A DNA stretch of 47,754 bases from Cellvibrionaceae bacterium. GTDB taxonomy: Bacteria > Pseudomonadota > Gammaproteobacteria > Pseudomonadales > Cellvibrionaceae. A program made the translations under genes and the position numbers. Shown in pieces: positions 25,829 through 35,126 of this stretch. How positions within the stretch are numbered: the stretch's first letter is position 1; each line of letters starts with the position of its first letter. The stretch covers positions 1-47,754 of the forward strand of contig JANQJP010000049.1 in assembly GCA_028281575.1 (NCBI GenBank). Direction: 5' to 3'. Below the pieces are notes generated by a model. It was not told the DNA's origin. It searched no databases and worked only from the letters and a program-made list of their open reading frames with translations.

Positions 25829-26935
25829 ATGAAGATTGTCGCTGATGAAAATATTCCATTTGCCGGGGAACTCTTTGCCCATTTTGGCGAGGTTACTTTG
25901 CTTCCTGGAAGAGAAATCGAAAACGCAGATGTTAAAAAGGCAAATATTCTCCTGGTCCGATCTGTAACATCGGTCAACGCTGTGCTACTTGAGGATACGC
26001 CGGTTGAGTTTGTCGGAACTTGCACGATTGGTGTCGACCACTTGGACCAGGACTATCTCACATCAAAAAGCATCGCTTTTCACAGCGCTCCGGGCTGTAA
26101 CGCCCTCGGGGTTGTGCAATACGTTTTTTCTGCCTTGGCGCGCTTGGATTTACTCGACCCACAAAAAAAGGTGGCGATTATTGGTTGCGGCAATGTGGGT
26201 GGACGTTTATATCGATATTTGCGCGCGCTCGGTTGCAGGTGTTTATGCATCGATCCGTATAAAACCAAGAAGGATATTCCCGATTTAGCGCAATTTGAGG
26301 ACATATACGATGCGGATATCGTTTGTATGCACACGCCGCTTGTAACTGAAGGTGAACACCCAACGGAAGCGATGTTGGGTTATGAACACTTTCGAAAAAT
26401 GAAACCTGGAGCAGCGCTCATCAACGCGGGTCGGGGGGAATGCATTGATAACAGCGCGCTTAGGCGTTATTTAGCGCAGTATAAGGATCTAAAGGTGGTG
26501 CTTGATGTGTGGGCCGGCGAGCCCAATATCGACACAGCATTGGCGCGTATGGTTGATTTTGGCACGCCGCATATCGCCGGTTACAGTTACGAGGGTAAGG
26601 TAAACGGCTCGACGATGATATTTGAAGCGCTTGGACGTTATTTGAACGAGCCTCATGAAAAGATTCAGGCAATGCTCGCAGATTTAAGAGCGCGGTGCTT
26701 TGGTCCGCGCGAAAAGCTGAACGGTGAAAACCTCAAGGATCTTATTTTGAAATCCTATGACCTGCACCAGGATCATGCTCAGCTGCAAGCGGTGCTCGAT
26801 AGCCTGCCAACGAGTTTTGACCGGTTGAGGAAGCATTACGCTAAGCGGCGTGAGTTCACGCATTATCTGGGCGAATTAACACAGGCTGGCGATGAGGGGG
26901 CCAGCACGGTATTGGCGGCCTTGGGTTTTCGTTAA
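25829..26935 (+). CDS. pdxB: erythronate-4-phosphate dehydrogenase PdxB
   Basis: A 368-residue NAD-dependent 2-hydroxyacid dehydrogenase of pyridoxal phosphate synthesis. The start MKIVADENIPFA is diagnostic. The NAD fold is IIGCGNVGGRLY (119-124 core). Catalytic R202 (AGRGE), E231 (WAGEPN) and H248 (TPHIAGYSYEGK) are offset by a constant 6 from the E. coli enzyme. A C-terminal PdxB dimerisation domain follows about residue 285. Confidence 0.96.
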   Translation: MKIVADENIPFAGELFAHFGEVTLLPGREIENADVKKANILLVRSVTSVNAVLLEDTPVEFVGTCTIGVDHLDQDYLTSKSIAFHSAPGCNALGVVQYVFSALARLDLLDPQKKVAIIGCGNVGGRLYRYLRALGCRCLCIDPYKTKKDIPDLAQFEDIYDADIVCMHTPLVTEGEHPTEAMLGYEHFRKMKPGAALINAGRGECIDNSALRRYLAQYKDLKVVLDVWAGEPNIDTALARMVDFGTPHIAGYSYEGKVNGSTMIFEALGRYLNEPHEKIQAMLADLRARCFGPREKLNGENLKDLILKSYDLHQDHAQLQAVLDSLPTSFDRLRKHYAKRREFTHYLGELTQAGDEGASTVLAALGFR

Positions 26936-26936
26936 C

Positions 26937-27866
26937 ATGCCATGTTCGTTAGAGGCTATCCGCGGTGCCTTAAACAGCTTTGTAAGTTCTGCGGAAGGAC
27001 CAGACAGCGTGCGTGTTTTTCATGGCCGAGGACGCTGTTATTCGGGCTTGGAGCACGTTGCAGTAGATTATTTTGCGCCCACCTATGTCGTCACACTTTT
27101 TAAAGACTGTGGTGTTGCGTTTGAGCACACGGTCATCGACTGCATATACGAAGTGTTGGGTGAGTCTGTATCGCTGCTATTGCAGAGGCGTTTTGATAAG
27201 CATAGCCCGTTTACATGGGTTTCCGGCCGCGTGGAGGCACTTTTTGCCCAGCGTGGCGATCACAGGTTTTTTCTTAACACACAGTCTCAGAATATCGGTT
27301 ATTTTTTAGATATTGAGCCTGCGCGGCAGTGGCTCGAAAAAAACGGCTCTGGGGCAAATGTACTTAATTTATTTGCCTATACGTGCACGTTTTCTGTCGT
27401 AGCGAAACATGCCGGTGCACATTCTGTGTTGAATATGGATATGAGCTCGCCAAGCTTATCTGTTGGAAGAAGAAACCATCAATTAAACGGTATTTCTACC
27501 ACTGACGTGAAGTTTTTCGCCAACGATATTTTTAAATCGTGGGGCCGTTTAAAGCGCTTTGCGCCCTACGATATCGCTGTTATTGACCCTCCAAGTTATC
27601 AAAAAAACAGTTTTATCGCTGAAAGAGATTATGCAAAAGTACTCAGACGCGTAAATGACATGGTGTCTTCCAGCGGCTATGTGCTCGCGTGTCTGAACTC
27701 TCCGGAAATCAGTGCGGACGCGTTTTGTACGCTATTGGAGCGAGAGTTAACGGAGTTTAGTTGTGAGCAGCGTTTACCAAACAGCCCAGACTTTCCAGAC
27801 GAAGATGAGCAAAAAGCATTAAAGATGTTTGTTTTTAGAAAAAACAGTGGGGGCTGTTCCGAGTAG
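26937..27866 (+). CDS. RlmI-like class I SAM-dependent methyltransferase
   Basis: About 309 residues from ATG 26937, one base after the pdxB stop; an upstream in-frame start at 26892 would overlap pdxB. It has the RlmI/RlmK-type arrangement: GYFLDIEPARQWL, motif I VLNLFAYTCTFSV, acidic motif NMDMSS, and motif IV VIDPPSY. Likely an RNA (rRNA cytosine) methyltransferase, though no PUA domain is seen at the N-terminus, so the target is uncertain. Confidence 0.8.
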   Translation: MPCSLEAIRGALNSFVSSAEGPDSVRVFHGRGRCYSGLEHVAVDYFAPTYVVTLFKDCGVAFEHTVIDCIYEVLGESVSLLLQRRFDKHSPFTWVSGRVEALFAQRGDHRFFLNTQSQNIGYFLDIEPARQWLEKNGSGANVLNLFAYTCTFSVVAKHAGAHSVLNMDMSSPSLSVGRRNHQLNGISTTDVKFFANDIFKSWGRLKRFAPYDIAVIDPPSYQKNSFIAERDYAKVLRRVNDMVSSSGYVLACLNSPEISADAFCTLLERELTEFSCEQRLPNSPDFPDEDEQKALKMFVFRKNSGGCSE

Positions 27867-27868
27867 CG

Positions 27869-28027
27869 CTTACTTAAGCAAAATATGCTGTTAGGTGAGG
27901 TGGAAGGTAGGGCGTGATGAGACCGTCGCCCGAGGGATTCGGGCGCCGAGACCCCATGGGTGGGTTTACGTCGTGTCTCATCACGCCCTAGCTTTCGCCG
28001 CACCGGGAAAAAATGCTCTTAAGTAAG
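27869..28027. repeat. nested inverted repeat, three-hairpin structured element
   Basis: An outer 10 bp inverted pair CTTACTTAAG / CTTAAGTAAG (27869-27878 / 28018-28027) encloses a perfect 16 bp pair starting TAGGGCGTGATG (27908-27923 / 27975-27990). Inside are the hairpins CGCCCGA...TCGGGCG (27927-27945) and ACCCCATGGGT (27951-27961). It sits between two convergent genes and could end transcription. I recall CCCATGG-TGGGTTTACG-type repeats from many gammaproteobacteria but cannot check. Confidence 0.85.
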
Positions 28028-28047
28028 TGTCTTCGGGTCTGTTGCCA

Positions 28048-30219
28048 CTAGCTGACAACTGATTTACGGCTGTAGTGATAGAACTCGTGTAAAGCATCCA
28101 TAGGCATAGGTTTTGCAATGCCGTAGCCCTGGCCCAGGTTAACGCCGACTTTTCTGAGTTCGCGAAGAATTTTTTCATTTTCAACGTATTCGGCAACCGT
28201 TTTTATTCCCATTTCCTGGGCGACTTCGCTAATCGCCCGAATCATGGCTTTATCAATATTATCGTCGACGATGTCTTTGACAAAAGAGCCATCTATTTTT
28301 AGGTAGTCGACTTCCAGGTTTTTCAAATAGCCAAAGGAAGAAAACCCGGTACCAAAGTCATCGAGTGCGAAACGACATCCCAGGGCACGCAGCGTCTGGA
28401 TAAAATCAATCGCTTCGGGCAAGTTGCGAATAGCGCTGGTTTCAGTAATCTCAAAACAAATCTTTGATGCAGGGAAGTCGCGCGTTTTTACCAGCGAAAT
28501 AATGGCGCTGCGTGAGCGGTGGTTGGCAATGGAGTGGCTGGTCAAGTTTATTGAGCAGCATCTGAGTCTCTCTGTGTGATCAGGGTTGCGACGTAAAAAG
28601 TCGAAGGTTTCGGTCATGACCCAAAGGTCGATATCTGTCGACTTGCCAAAACGCTCAGCGGACGGCAAAAAGTTACCAGGTGGTATGCTGTTGCCGAGCT
28701 CGTCGACATATTGGACTAAAACTTCATAGTGAATGTAAGGGGAGTGAGGTCTGTCCAACTGAATAATGGGTTGGAAACTCAAACTGAAATCGCCTTGTTT
28801 TATCGCTTTGTCCAAGCGAGAAACCCAAAGCATGCCTTGACGATGATCGAGGCTGGTATTGACGTCGTCGACTTCGTGTACACGTACTTGGTTACGACCA
28901 TTTTCCTTTGCGGTGTAGCAGGCCGCGTCGGCAGCACTCAATAGTTCATTCAGGTTCGACGTCGTTGTGGTGCCGGTTGCGACACCGACACTAATACTCT
29001 GCCTAAATGACTTGCCTTCCCATGAAAATGTGAAATCTTCAGCGGCGTTGCGAAGTTCTTCCGCCAGCATGACGGCTTCATCACGATGACAATTGGTCTT
29101 AACGATGGCGAACTCGTCTCCGCCGATGCGGGCGAAAACATCTGCTTTTTCATCGCAGGTACTTTTCAGGATGGCAACAATTTGCTTAAGTAGCTGGTCG
29201 CCGGCGGTGTGCCCGCATGTGTCATTGACAACTTTCAATTGGTCGACATCGAAATAAATCAACGCAACTTTCGTATTGCTTGCAAACCCGGATAAGTGTT
29301 CGGAAAAGAATGCTTCGAGCGCGCGTCGGTTACATAGCTGCGTGAGTTCATCGTGAGCAGCCTGATAAGCAAGCGACTCGGACAATGCGCGTGACTTTGA
29401 AACGTCTTCGCAAAACAGGTATTTAGTATTGTTTTTTCCGCGTGAAATTGAATGTACGCTTATGGTTACAGCAATAGACTCGCGGTTTCGGTCGCGGAAC
29501 TCTGTTTCAAACGTGGGTAGGGCTTTATTTTCGCTATGTAAGTTTGAGAGCAGGTGATCGACCCGGTTGCGCTCATCTGGCACCACAATGTCTAAAAAGC
29601 GTGAACTCACAAGTTCGGCGAAGCTGTAGCCAAGGCGTTCGCAGGCAAAAGCGTTGATATCATCAATTTCATTTTTGTCTGATAAGGCAATATAAAATAC
29701 CGGGCTTTTATCAAATATCTTGCGATAGAGTTCGATGCTTTGCGAGCCGGAAATTTCTCTTCGATATTGGTTTTCTATAACCGAACCAAGCTCTTTTTTG
29801 AGCGAATCGATCATCGAAATATTTTCGTCGTGGCTGCTTTTGAGTTCCCCGATTTGTTTTTGTGCCTGCTTATTTGCATATCGCTCTTCGTGAAAGCGCT
29901 GCATGAGTGTGGGAATGGTTTTGCCTAAAATATGTACGAAAGTTAAGGTAATGAGCCCGGTACCGCAAATAAAGAAAATTGTATCGAGCCTCGTTGCGAA
30001 TTCTGTCGCAAAGTAAGTATCGGGAAAAAGTTTTTGAATTTGGAGGTAGTCAAGCTGCGAATAGACGAGCAAGGTAATACCCATCAACATAGATGCAGAC
30101 GCCCGTTCTAGGCCAAACTCAACGAGTTTTCTGCGCGATATTGTATAGGCGAGAGCGACAAGCATCAGGACGACGATAAAAGTGCCAGAAATGTCGATAC
30201 TTTCGTGGAAAGAGAGCAA
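28048..30219 (-). CDS. membrane PAS-GGDEF-EAL c-di-GMP protein
   Basis: 723 residues: three hydrophobic N-terminal segments (about 12-27, 41-54, 79-98), a coiled coil (110-150), PAS (about 160-280), GGDEF (about 285-445, intact GGDEF at 366-370, no RxxD inhibitory site), and EAL (about 465-715). The EAL signature is EVL (499-501). ITET, DDFGTGFSS, LKIDGSF and TVAEYVE are kept, so phosphodiesterase activity is plausible. It could both make and degrade c-di-GMP. It lies downstream of alaA and a hypothetical, 157 bp from the latter. Confidence 0.92.
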   Translation of the reverse strand: MLSFHESIDISGTFIVVLMLVALAYTISRRKLVEFGLERASASMLMGITLLVYSQLDYLQIQKLFPDTYFATEFATRLDTIFFICGTGLITLTFVHILGKTIPTLMQRFHEERYANKQAQKQIGELKSSHDENISMIDSLKKELGSVIENQYRREISGSQSIELYRKIFDKSPVFYIALSDKNEIDDINAFACERLGYSFAELVSSRFLDIVVPDERNRVDHLLSNLHSENKALPTFETEFRDRNRESIAVTISVHSISRGKNNTKYLFCEDVSKSRALSESLAYQAAHDELTQLCNRRALEAFFSEHLSGFASNTKVALIYFDVDQLKVVNDTCGHTAGDQLLKQIVAILKSTCDEKADVFARIGGDEFAIVKTNCHRDEAVMLAEELRNAAEDFTFSWEGKSFRQSISVGVATGTTTTSNLNELLSAADAACYTAKENGRNQVRVHEVDDVNTSLDHRQGMLWVSRLDKAIKQGDFSLSFQPIIQLDRPHSPYIHYEVLVQYVDELGNSIPPGNFLPSAERFGKSTDIDLWVMTETFDFLRRNPDHTERLRCCSINLTSHSIANHRSRSAIISLVKTRDFPASKICFEITETSAIRNLPEAIDFIQTLRALGCRFALDDFGTGFSSFGYLKNLEVDYLKIDGSFVKDIVDDNIDKAMIRAISEVAQEMGIKTVAEYVENEKILRELRKVGVNLGQGYGIAKPMPMDALHEFYHYSRKSVVS

Positions 30220-30376
30220 GTCTATTCCATTCTAATTTGTTAGGTGGGCCTTTTGACCGTTTAGTTATTATAGACTCTAAATATGGAAATCGACAAAAAA
30301 ATGATAAAAAGTTCTAAAAAGCGCCTGGAAAGATAATAAATTTGTGTATGGAAAATATGTTTTGGCGGCGGTGAAG

Positions 30377-30799
30377 TTAATCCGGCGCGCGCAGTTGCCG
30401 GGAAGCGAAAACGACGAATTGGCTTAAAAAGAAGTTACCGAGTTCGGTTGAGTCCTTTTTAGACACAATGGATTCCAATTGGAGTATACGTGTCGGTAAT
30501 TGCAGCCCAGGGTCGGTGGTGCCAGTGAGAAATATCAGCGCGTCTAGGCTGAGCACGGCTTCTTCCAGCGCCTCCTGGCGGATGGGAGTGCTAAAACGAA
30601 AAAAAACCTCTTCGGCAAGCCATATTGCCGCGCTAAAGCACGCAACATGGCGCGGACTGTGAAGACCAAATTCATCAATCGTATCCGGGCCACAAATGTC
30701 TTCGATGTAGAGCGTTGTTTTTGTGGGAAAGCGCCGATACAACAGCAACAATATATGCGCTGCGTCTTTATAAAAATCCCCGATATGCAGGTCGTGCAT
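30377..30799 (-). CDS. conserved hypothetical, possible operon partner of alaA
   Basis: 140 residues, mostly helical, cytosolic, with no TM or signal. The N-terminus (HIGDFYKDAAHILLLLYRRF) resembles a winged-helix start. The motif HSPRHVACFSAAIWLAEEGF-like segment (here EEVFF) and two acidic helices follow. I do not recognise a named family. It starts 36 bp after alaA on the same strand and is probably co-transcribed. AT-rich DNA of 157 bp follows. Confidence 0.7.
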   Translation of the reverse strand: MHDLHIGDFYKDAAHILLLLYRRFPTKTTLYIEDICGPDTIDEFGLHSPRHVACFSAAIWLAEEVFFRFSTPIRQEALEEAVLSLDALIFLTGTTDPGLQLPTRILQLESIVSKKDSTELGNFFLSQFVVFASRQLRAPD

Positions 30800-30835
30800 A
30801 TTGCGTGTCCCCGGCAGCAGTGAATCAGAAGTTAA

Positions 30836-32053
30836 CTATTTCTTTTTGTACGTGTGGATAAAGCGCGCAAATTTGTCGACGGCATCTTTCAGATCAGCGA
30901 TTTGAGGCAGGAAAACGATTCGAAAATGGTCGGGTTTGGCCCAGTTAAATGCGCTGCCTTGCACGAGCAAAACGCGTTCGCGCAACAAAAAATCGAGAAT
31001 AAGCTGCTGGTCATCCTCAAACCGGTACATCTTTCGATCTATTTTGGGAAAAAGATAAATTGCGCCTTTCGGTTTAACGCATGAGACGCCTGGAATAGAC
31101 GTGATACCCTCCCACGCGACATCGCGCTGCTCCTTGAGTCGCCCGCCCGGCAAAATCAGGTCTTTAATACTTTGGTATCCGCCAAGCGCCGTCTGCACCG
31201 CAAACATTGCTGGAACATTTGCGCACAAGCGCATCGACGCCAACATTTCTATGCCTTGCATAAATTCCCTGGCCATATTTTTAGTGCCGCTTATGTAAAG
31301 CCAGCCGGAGCGAAAACCTGCGAGTCGATAGGCTTTGGAGAGCCCATTAAATGTCACACACGTTATATCTTCAGCCAGTTTTGCCAATGGAATATGCTCA
31401 AACTCGTCGTACACGATCTTGCTATAAATCTCGTCTGCAAAAATGATCAATTTGTGTTCGCGAGCGATGCTTACAAGTGCTTCGAGCATCGATTTTTCGT
31501 ACACAGAACCGGTTGGATTATTGGGGTTAATAATCACAATCGCACGTGTTTTATCGGTCAGTTTGGAACGGATGTCCTGGAGGTCCGGTTGCCAATCTGA
31601 CTCTTCGTCACAGATATAGTGAACGGGTTCGCCGCCTGCCAGTTTTACTGCCGCAGTCCACAAAGGATAGTCGGGGGAGGGAATGAGTACTTCATCACCG
31701 TCGTTCAGCAGTGCCTGGTTTGCCATGACGATAAGTTCACTTACGCCATTACCCAGGAAAATATCGCCGACATCGACACCCTGAACCCCCTGGCGTTGGG
31801 TATCCTGCATAATGGCTTTGCGCGCGGCAAAAAGTCCGCGTGACTCAACATAGCCTTGAGCACTTCGAATATTGTGAATGACATCCGCAATGATTTCGTC
31901 CGGTGCATCGAAACCAAAGGGTGCCGGGTTGCCGATATTGAGTTTTAGAATTTTGTGACCTTCTTCTTCCAAGCGATAAGCGTGGTTCAGGACAGGTCCG
32001 CGAATGTCGTAGCAAACGCCTTCGAGTTTTTTTGATTTTTCTACTTTTTGCAT
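30836..32053 (-). CDS. alaA: alanine-synthesising PLP aminotransferase AlaA
   Basis: A 405-residue class I/II aminotransferase. It begins with YDIRGPVLNHAYRLEEEG, typical of AlaA. PLP residues visible are N176/N178 region (INPNNPTGSVY), D207 and Y210 (FADEIYSKI), and the Schiff-base Lys K240 in NGLSKAYRLAGFRSGW. It makes alanine from pyruvate and glutamate. It is divergent from msrB across about 100 bp. Confidence 0.93.
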   Translation of the reverse strand: MQKVEKSKKLEGVCYDIRGPVLNHAYRLEEEGHKILKLNIGNPAPFGFDAPDEIIADVIHNIRSAQGYVESRGLFAARKAIMQDTQRQGVQGVDVGDIFLGNGVSELIVMANQALLNDGDEVLIPSPDYPLWTAAVKLAGGEPVHYICDEESDWQPDLQDIRSKLTDKTRAIVIINPNNPTGSVYEKSMLEALVSIAREHKLIIFADEIYSKIVYDEFEHIPLAKLAEDITCVTFNGLSKAYRLAGFRSGWLYISGTKNMAREFMQGIEMLASMRLCANVPAMFAVQTALGGYQSIKDLILPGGRLKEQRDVAWEGITSIPGVSCVKPKGAIYLFPKIDRKMYRFEDDQQLILDFLLRERVLLVQGSAFNWAKPDHFRIVFLPQIADLKDAVDKFARFIHTYKKK

Positions 32054-32154
32054 GTTTCTGGCTTTGTTAATCTGTGCTTTTAGGGGTTATCAATACTATT
32101 TCTTCTGTTCCTAATAAGCATAGCGTGTAAATCTGATCTAAATCGGAGGGGATT

Positions 32155-32562
32155 ATGTCAGAAGGCGGTATAAAAGACGACGAATTCTGGCGAGATAAGC
32201 TCAGCCCAGAGGAATTCACTATTTGCCGAGAAAAAGGTACGGAGCGAGCGTTTACCGGCATTTATTGGGACAAAAAGGATAATGGTGTTTATCGCTGTAA
32301 GTGCTGCGGAGAAATGTTGTTTGAATCTTCCACCAAGTTTGATTCTGGAAGCGGTTGGCCAAGTTTTTACGCCGCCGCAGATAAAAAGAACATTGAGGAG
32401 CACATGGACACCAGTCATGGCATGGTGAGAACTGAAGTCACCTGTGCCAAATGCGGTGCTCATTTAGGGCATGTGTTTCCCGATGGACCCGCACCGTCAG
32501 GTATGCGCTATTGTATTAATTCTGCATCTCTCCAGTTTAGTGACAAAGAGAGTGATGAATGA
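32155..32562 (+). CDS. msrB: peptide methionine-(R)-S-oxide reductase MsrB
   Basis: A 135-residue zinc MsrB. The catalytic Cys is C120 in [11 protein letters not shown], and the zinc site is two CxxC pairs (C48/C51 and C97/C100). The GSGWPSF and [10 protein letters not shown] motifs are present. GGAGG precedes the ATG at 32155. No signal peptide, so it is cytosolic. The stop overlaps the next ATG by 4 bp. Confidence 0.96.
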   Translation: MSEGGIKDDEFWRDKLSPEEFTICREKGTERAFTGIYWDKKDNGVYRCKCCGEMLFESSTKFDSGSGWPSFYAAADKKNIEEHMDTSHGMVRTEVTCAKCGAHLGHVFPDGPAPSGMRYCINSASLQFSDKESDE

Positions 32563-33230
32563 GGTCATTTTCAGAGTTTTATGCACTTGCATGCCAGCAT
32601 AAAGGTGGATCTGCCCAGGTAGATAAGGGTCTTCCCCGGGCCCTGAATGCCGAGCAACTTAAGCAGAAAGACGATGCGTTTTATTTATCTGCAATGAGTC
32701 GCAGGATTTTTAGGGCGGGTTTAAAACACGCGATGGTCGACGCAAAGTGGAATGACTTTGAACGTGTTTTTTCAAATTTTGATCCGCACATTTGTGCGAT
32801 GATGAGCGATGACTTTCTCGAATCGTGCATGTCGGACACTTCGCTTATACGTCATCTGGGTAAATTAAAAACGATTCGCTCGAATGCGCAGTTTGTGCAG
32901 GAGCTTGCCCGGCAAAAGGGAGGTTTTGGCCATTATCTTGCGGCATGGCCCATCGAAGAAACCGTTGAACTTTGGTTCGACCTAAAAAAGCAGGGCGCCC
33001 ATCTCGGTGGATATTCTGCACCTCAGTTTTTGCGCATGGTCGGGCGCGATACGTTTTTGTTGAGTCAAGATGTGCTCAGTGTATTACGCCTTGAGGGTTT
33101 AATTGATGATGCCGAGCCGAAGTCCAAGGTTGAACTGCGTAAGATACAGGCGGTGTTTAATGAGTGGCGTGCGCAGAGTGGCAAAAGTCTGTGTGAAATC
33201 AGCCGTGTTATCTCGTATACCGCGATGTGA
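32559..33230 (+). CDS. DNA-3-methyladenine glycosylase I-like protein
   Basis: A 223-residue helical protein of the adenine glycosylase (Tag) family. The segments [33 protein letters not shown] and [22 protein letters not shown] fit the family core and its DNA-binding end. Some Tag hallmarks (N-terminal CxW zinc ligands) are not seen, so it belongs to the divergent subgroup. It is translationally coupled to msrB, pairing DNA and protein damage repair. Confidence 0.75.
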   Translation: MRSFSEFYALACQHKGGSAQVDKGLPRALNAEQLKQKDDAFYLSAMSRRIFRAGLKHAMVDAKWNDFERVFSNFDPHICAMMSDDFLESCMSDTSLIRHLGKLKTIRSNAQFVQELARQKGGFGHYLAAWPIEETVELWFDLKKQGAHLGGYSAPQFLRMVGRDTFLLSQDVLSVLRLEGLIDDAEPKSKVELRKIQAVFNEWRAQSGKSLCEISRVISYTAM

Positions 33231-33285
33231 TTGTTATAGAAAAAGGGGATTAGGTATGCGCAAGGTTTGATGTTTAGGTTGCCTG

Positions 33286-34077
33286 CTAGTCGTATACCTG
33301 TTTCTTTTTCCAGATATCTTCATTATCCTTAGAGAACTTATCCCATTCACCTTCAAGTTCAGCTTTTTCTTCTTCGCTCACTGTGTCGACTTCACCTGAG
33401 TCTTCTTCTGTCATGCCCTGCTGAAGTTGCGTACAGACCTCTTTTAGCTGGCTGATTTTGGCATCAAACATACCCGACTTACCCTCGCGCTGCAGCAATT
33501 TGGCTGCGAGGTCGAAGTAGTGTAGCGCCAGTTTGGTTTTACCGTTTTGGTTTGCCTGTTGTCCGCTCAATACATAGCCATCGACGGTAACTTGCAGAAC
33601 GAGTTGTTTAATTTGAGCTCTGTAGGTATCAGCTTGAGAACGTGTAACACGGCTTTGGCCTTCCATTTTAAACACAAAGCGATGCAGCTCTTCGAGGCTC
33701 ATTTTGACTTCTTTTATCTGCTGTAGGCTCTCTAGCTGGGCGCGTGTTTTGGTGGGGGCCGCACGCTGTGCTTCGGTAAGTAGGTTGCTGTGCTGCTGCA
33801 ATTCTTGCAGGTGAGCAGGTTCTTTGGGTTCAAGTTTTGACAGTTGCTCACACACCTCTACAAGGCTGCGCAGTACGATAACTTTTAGATCTTTAGTGAG
33901 AAACCCGTCAGGGCAACCACTAATCATGAATTTGAAGCTTCTCAACTGTGATTTGAGCGCAGCGAGAACACGTTTACGCTGTTCTTTTTTCTGGCTGATC
34001 GTTTGGGAGACAAATGCATAGCACACCAGCGCGGCGAGCAAGATGATAATACCGGTGATGACGGTTACAGAAGTCAT
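33286..34077 (-). CDS. hypothetical TM-anchored coiled-coil protein
   Basis: 263 residues. It has an N-terminal TM helix (about 4-25, VITGIIILLAALVCYAFVS), then a long helical cytoplasmic or periplasmic part with coiled-coil character and a C-terminal acidic tail (DSGEVDTVSEEEKAELEGE). No enzymatic motif. I know no characterised homologue. It stands alone, divergent from the tRNA operon promoter. Confidence 0.7.
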   Translation of the reverse strand: MTSVTVITGIIILLAALVCYAFVSQTISQKKEQRKRVLAALKSQLRSFKFMISGCPDGFLTKDLKVIVLRSLVEVCEQLSKLEPKEPAHLQELQQHSNLLTEAQRAAPTKTRAQLESLQQIKEVKMSLEELHRFVFKMEGQSRVTRSQADTYRAQIKQLVLQVTVDGYVLSGQQANQNGKTKLALHYFDLAAKLLQREGKSGMFDAKISQLKEVCTQLQQGMTEEDSGEVDTVSEEEKAELEGEWDKFSKDNEDIWKKKQVYD

Positions 34078-34233
34078 ATATTTAAGTATAGGGAAGCGTT
34101 ACCAGTAGGCTAGTCATTTATCGTGCCATATGCAAACCCTAACCCTGGAAATGTAACTTATGAGTGCGTGTGCTTGTGTAATTATTGACTGATGGCTGAG
34201 CTTGATTCTGGCGCTTAAAACCGGTCCAAAGTG

Positions 34234-34262
34234 TTGACACGTATGAAATCGCTCAATAGAAT
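34234..34262 (+). promoter_or_regulatory. sigma-70 promoter of the tRNA operon
   Basis: The -35 is TTGACA (34234-34239), then a 17-base spacer and the -10 TAGAAT (34257-34262). A GC-rich discriminator (GCGCGCC) follows, as in stable-RNA promoters under stringent control. It lies 36 bp before tRNA-Glu. Confidence 0.9.
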
Positions 34263-34298
34263 GCGCGCCTCTTTGCATGACTTCGGTCATTGCGTCTA

Positions 34299-34374
34299 GT
34301 CCCCTTCGTCTAGAGGCCTAGGACACCGCCCTTTCACGGCGGTAACAGGGGTTCGAATCCCCTAGGGGACGCCA
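34299..34374 (+). tRNA. tRNA-Glu (TTC)
   Basis: 76 nt cloverleaf. The acceptor GTCCCCT pairs with AGGGGAC, the anticodon loop reads CTTTCAC with TTC, the T-arm has GGTTCGAATCC, and the CCA end is encoded. First gene of a two-tRNA operon. Confidence 0.98.
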
Positions 34375-34381
34375 TATTGTT

Positions 34382-34457
34382 GCGGGAATAGCTCAGTTGG
34401 TAGAGCACAACCTTGCCAAGGTTGGGGTCGGGAGTTCGAGCCTCCTTTCCCGCTCCA
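34382..34457 (+). tRNA. tRNA-Gly (GCC)
   Basis: 76 nt cloverleaf. The acceptor GCGGGAA pairs with TTCCCGC, the anticodon loop TTGCCAA gives GCC, the T-arm has GTTCGAG, and CCA is encoded. It lies 7 bp after tRNA-Glu and abuts the terminator. Confidence 0.98.
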
Positions 34458-34498
34458 AATACAAAAAAACCAGCGTTATCGCTGGTTTTTTTGTATTT
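34457..34498. terminator. bidirectional terminator, perfect 19 bp stem
   Basis: The arms 34457-34475 and 34480-34498 are fully complementary around loop TTAT, with CCAGCG/CGCTGG at the core and A7/T7 flanks. It works as an intrinsic terminator on both strands. The minus-strand GlyGly-CTERM gene ends inside it (stop at 34476-34478). Confidence 0.93.
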
Positions 34499-35126
34499 GC
34501 CTAAGCTTGGCGATTAGGCCGCCTCCTAATGCAGCGAGCAGCCAGAAGGGTACTGAACCGCCTCCCGAATCTGGAGATGGATCGAGCGCGATGTCCCGAA
34601 ATTCGACTTCAAATGGCGTTAAGTCTCCCGCGAGTTGCAGGTCCGTAATGTATTCTTCCCCCATAGGCCAGCTGCCGAAACGGTTCCAGGGAGGGTATAT
34701 TATCTGAGCTCTGGATACGCGCCCGCTACCATCCCGGTTTAGCTCCAAACGAGGTGGGTGAAAGCGTCCGGTGCCTTCTTCGCGTGCGTCGAAAACGAAG
34801 ACTGGATCTTGTCCCTCCAATTCAGTTAATTGCAGGCCATCGAAAAAGCGTGCGTTTTCACTTACTTCAAACATTAAGGTGCTGCCTTGATCATAAAATT
34901 CTTCCGCGCTTATCGTCCTGACGAGCTCAAATGCGGGAAATTCTGAAGGTGTGCCCGCAGCTAATGTTCCCGAAACGTAGTAGTTAATGTTTATATTTTC
35001 AGGGTTAAGATATAAGCCTGGAGCCAGCCCTCCGGGAATTTCAATTTCAAAGCGGAATTCGTCGACGTCGCTGAAAATAGGTTCGCGAAAAGCGTCCAGA
35101 GAGTTGATCTCGATCGTAAATGCGGC
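34476..35126 (-). pseudogene. headless secreted protein with GlyGly-CTERM-like tail
   Basis: The frame is open for 216 codons but is preceded directly by an in-frame TAA (35127-35129) and has no ATG/GTG/TTG until ATG 34874, which would start mid-domain. The protein is beta-rich and resembles a mature secreted domain (begins AAFTIEINSLDAF). Its C-terminus is a Ser/Gly linker, GGGSVPFWLLAALGGGLIAK, then basic residues, the layout of rhombosortase (GlyGly-CTERM) substrates. The signal peptide seems lost, or initiation is unusual. Confidence 0.6.

Noticed and set aside
31172-31600. 142-codon plus-strand frame inside alaA
   Set aside because: Antisense shadow of an enzyme with complete active-site motifs.
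34261-34300. Possible attachment site at tRNA-Glu
   Set aside because: No repeated tRNA end and no integrase gene lie nearby.
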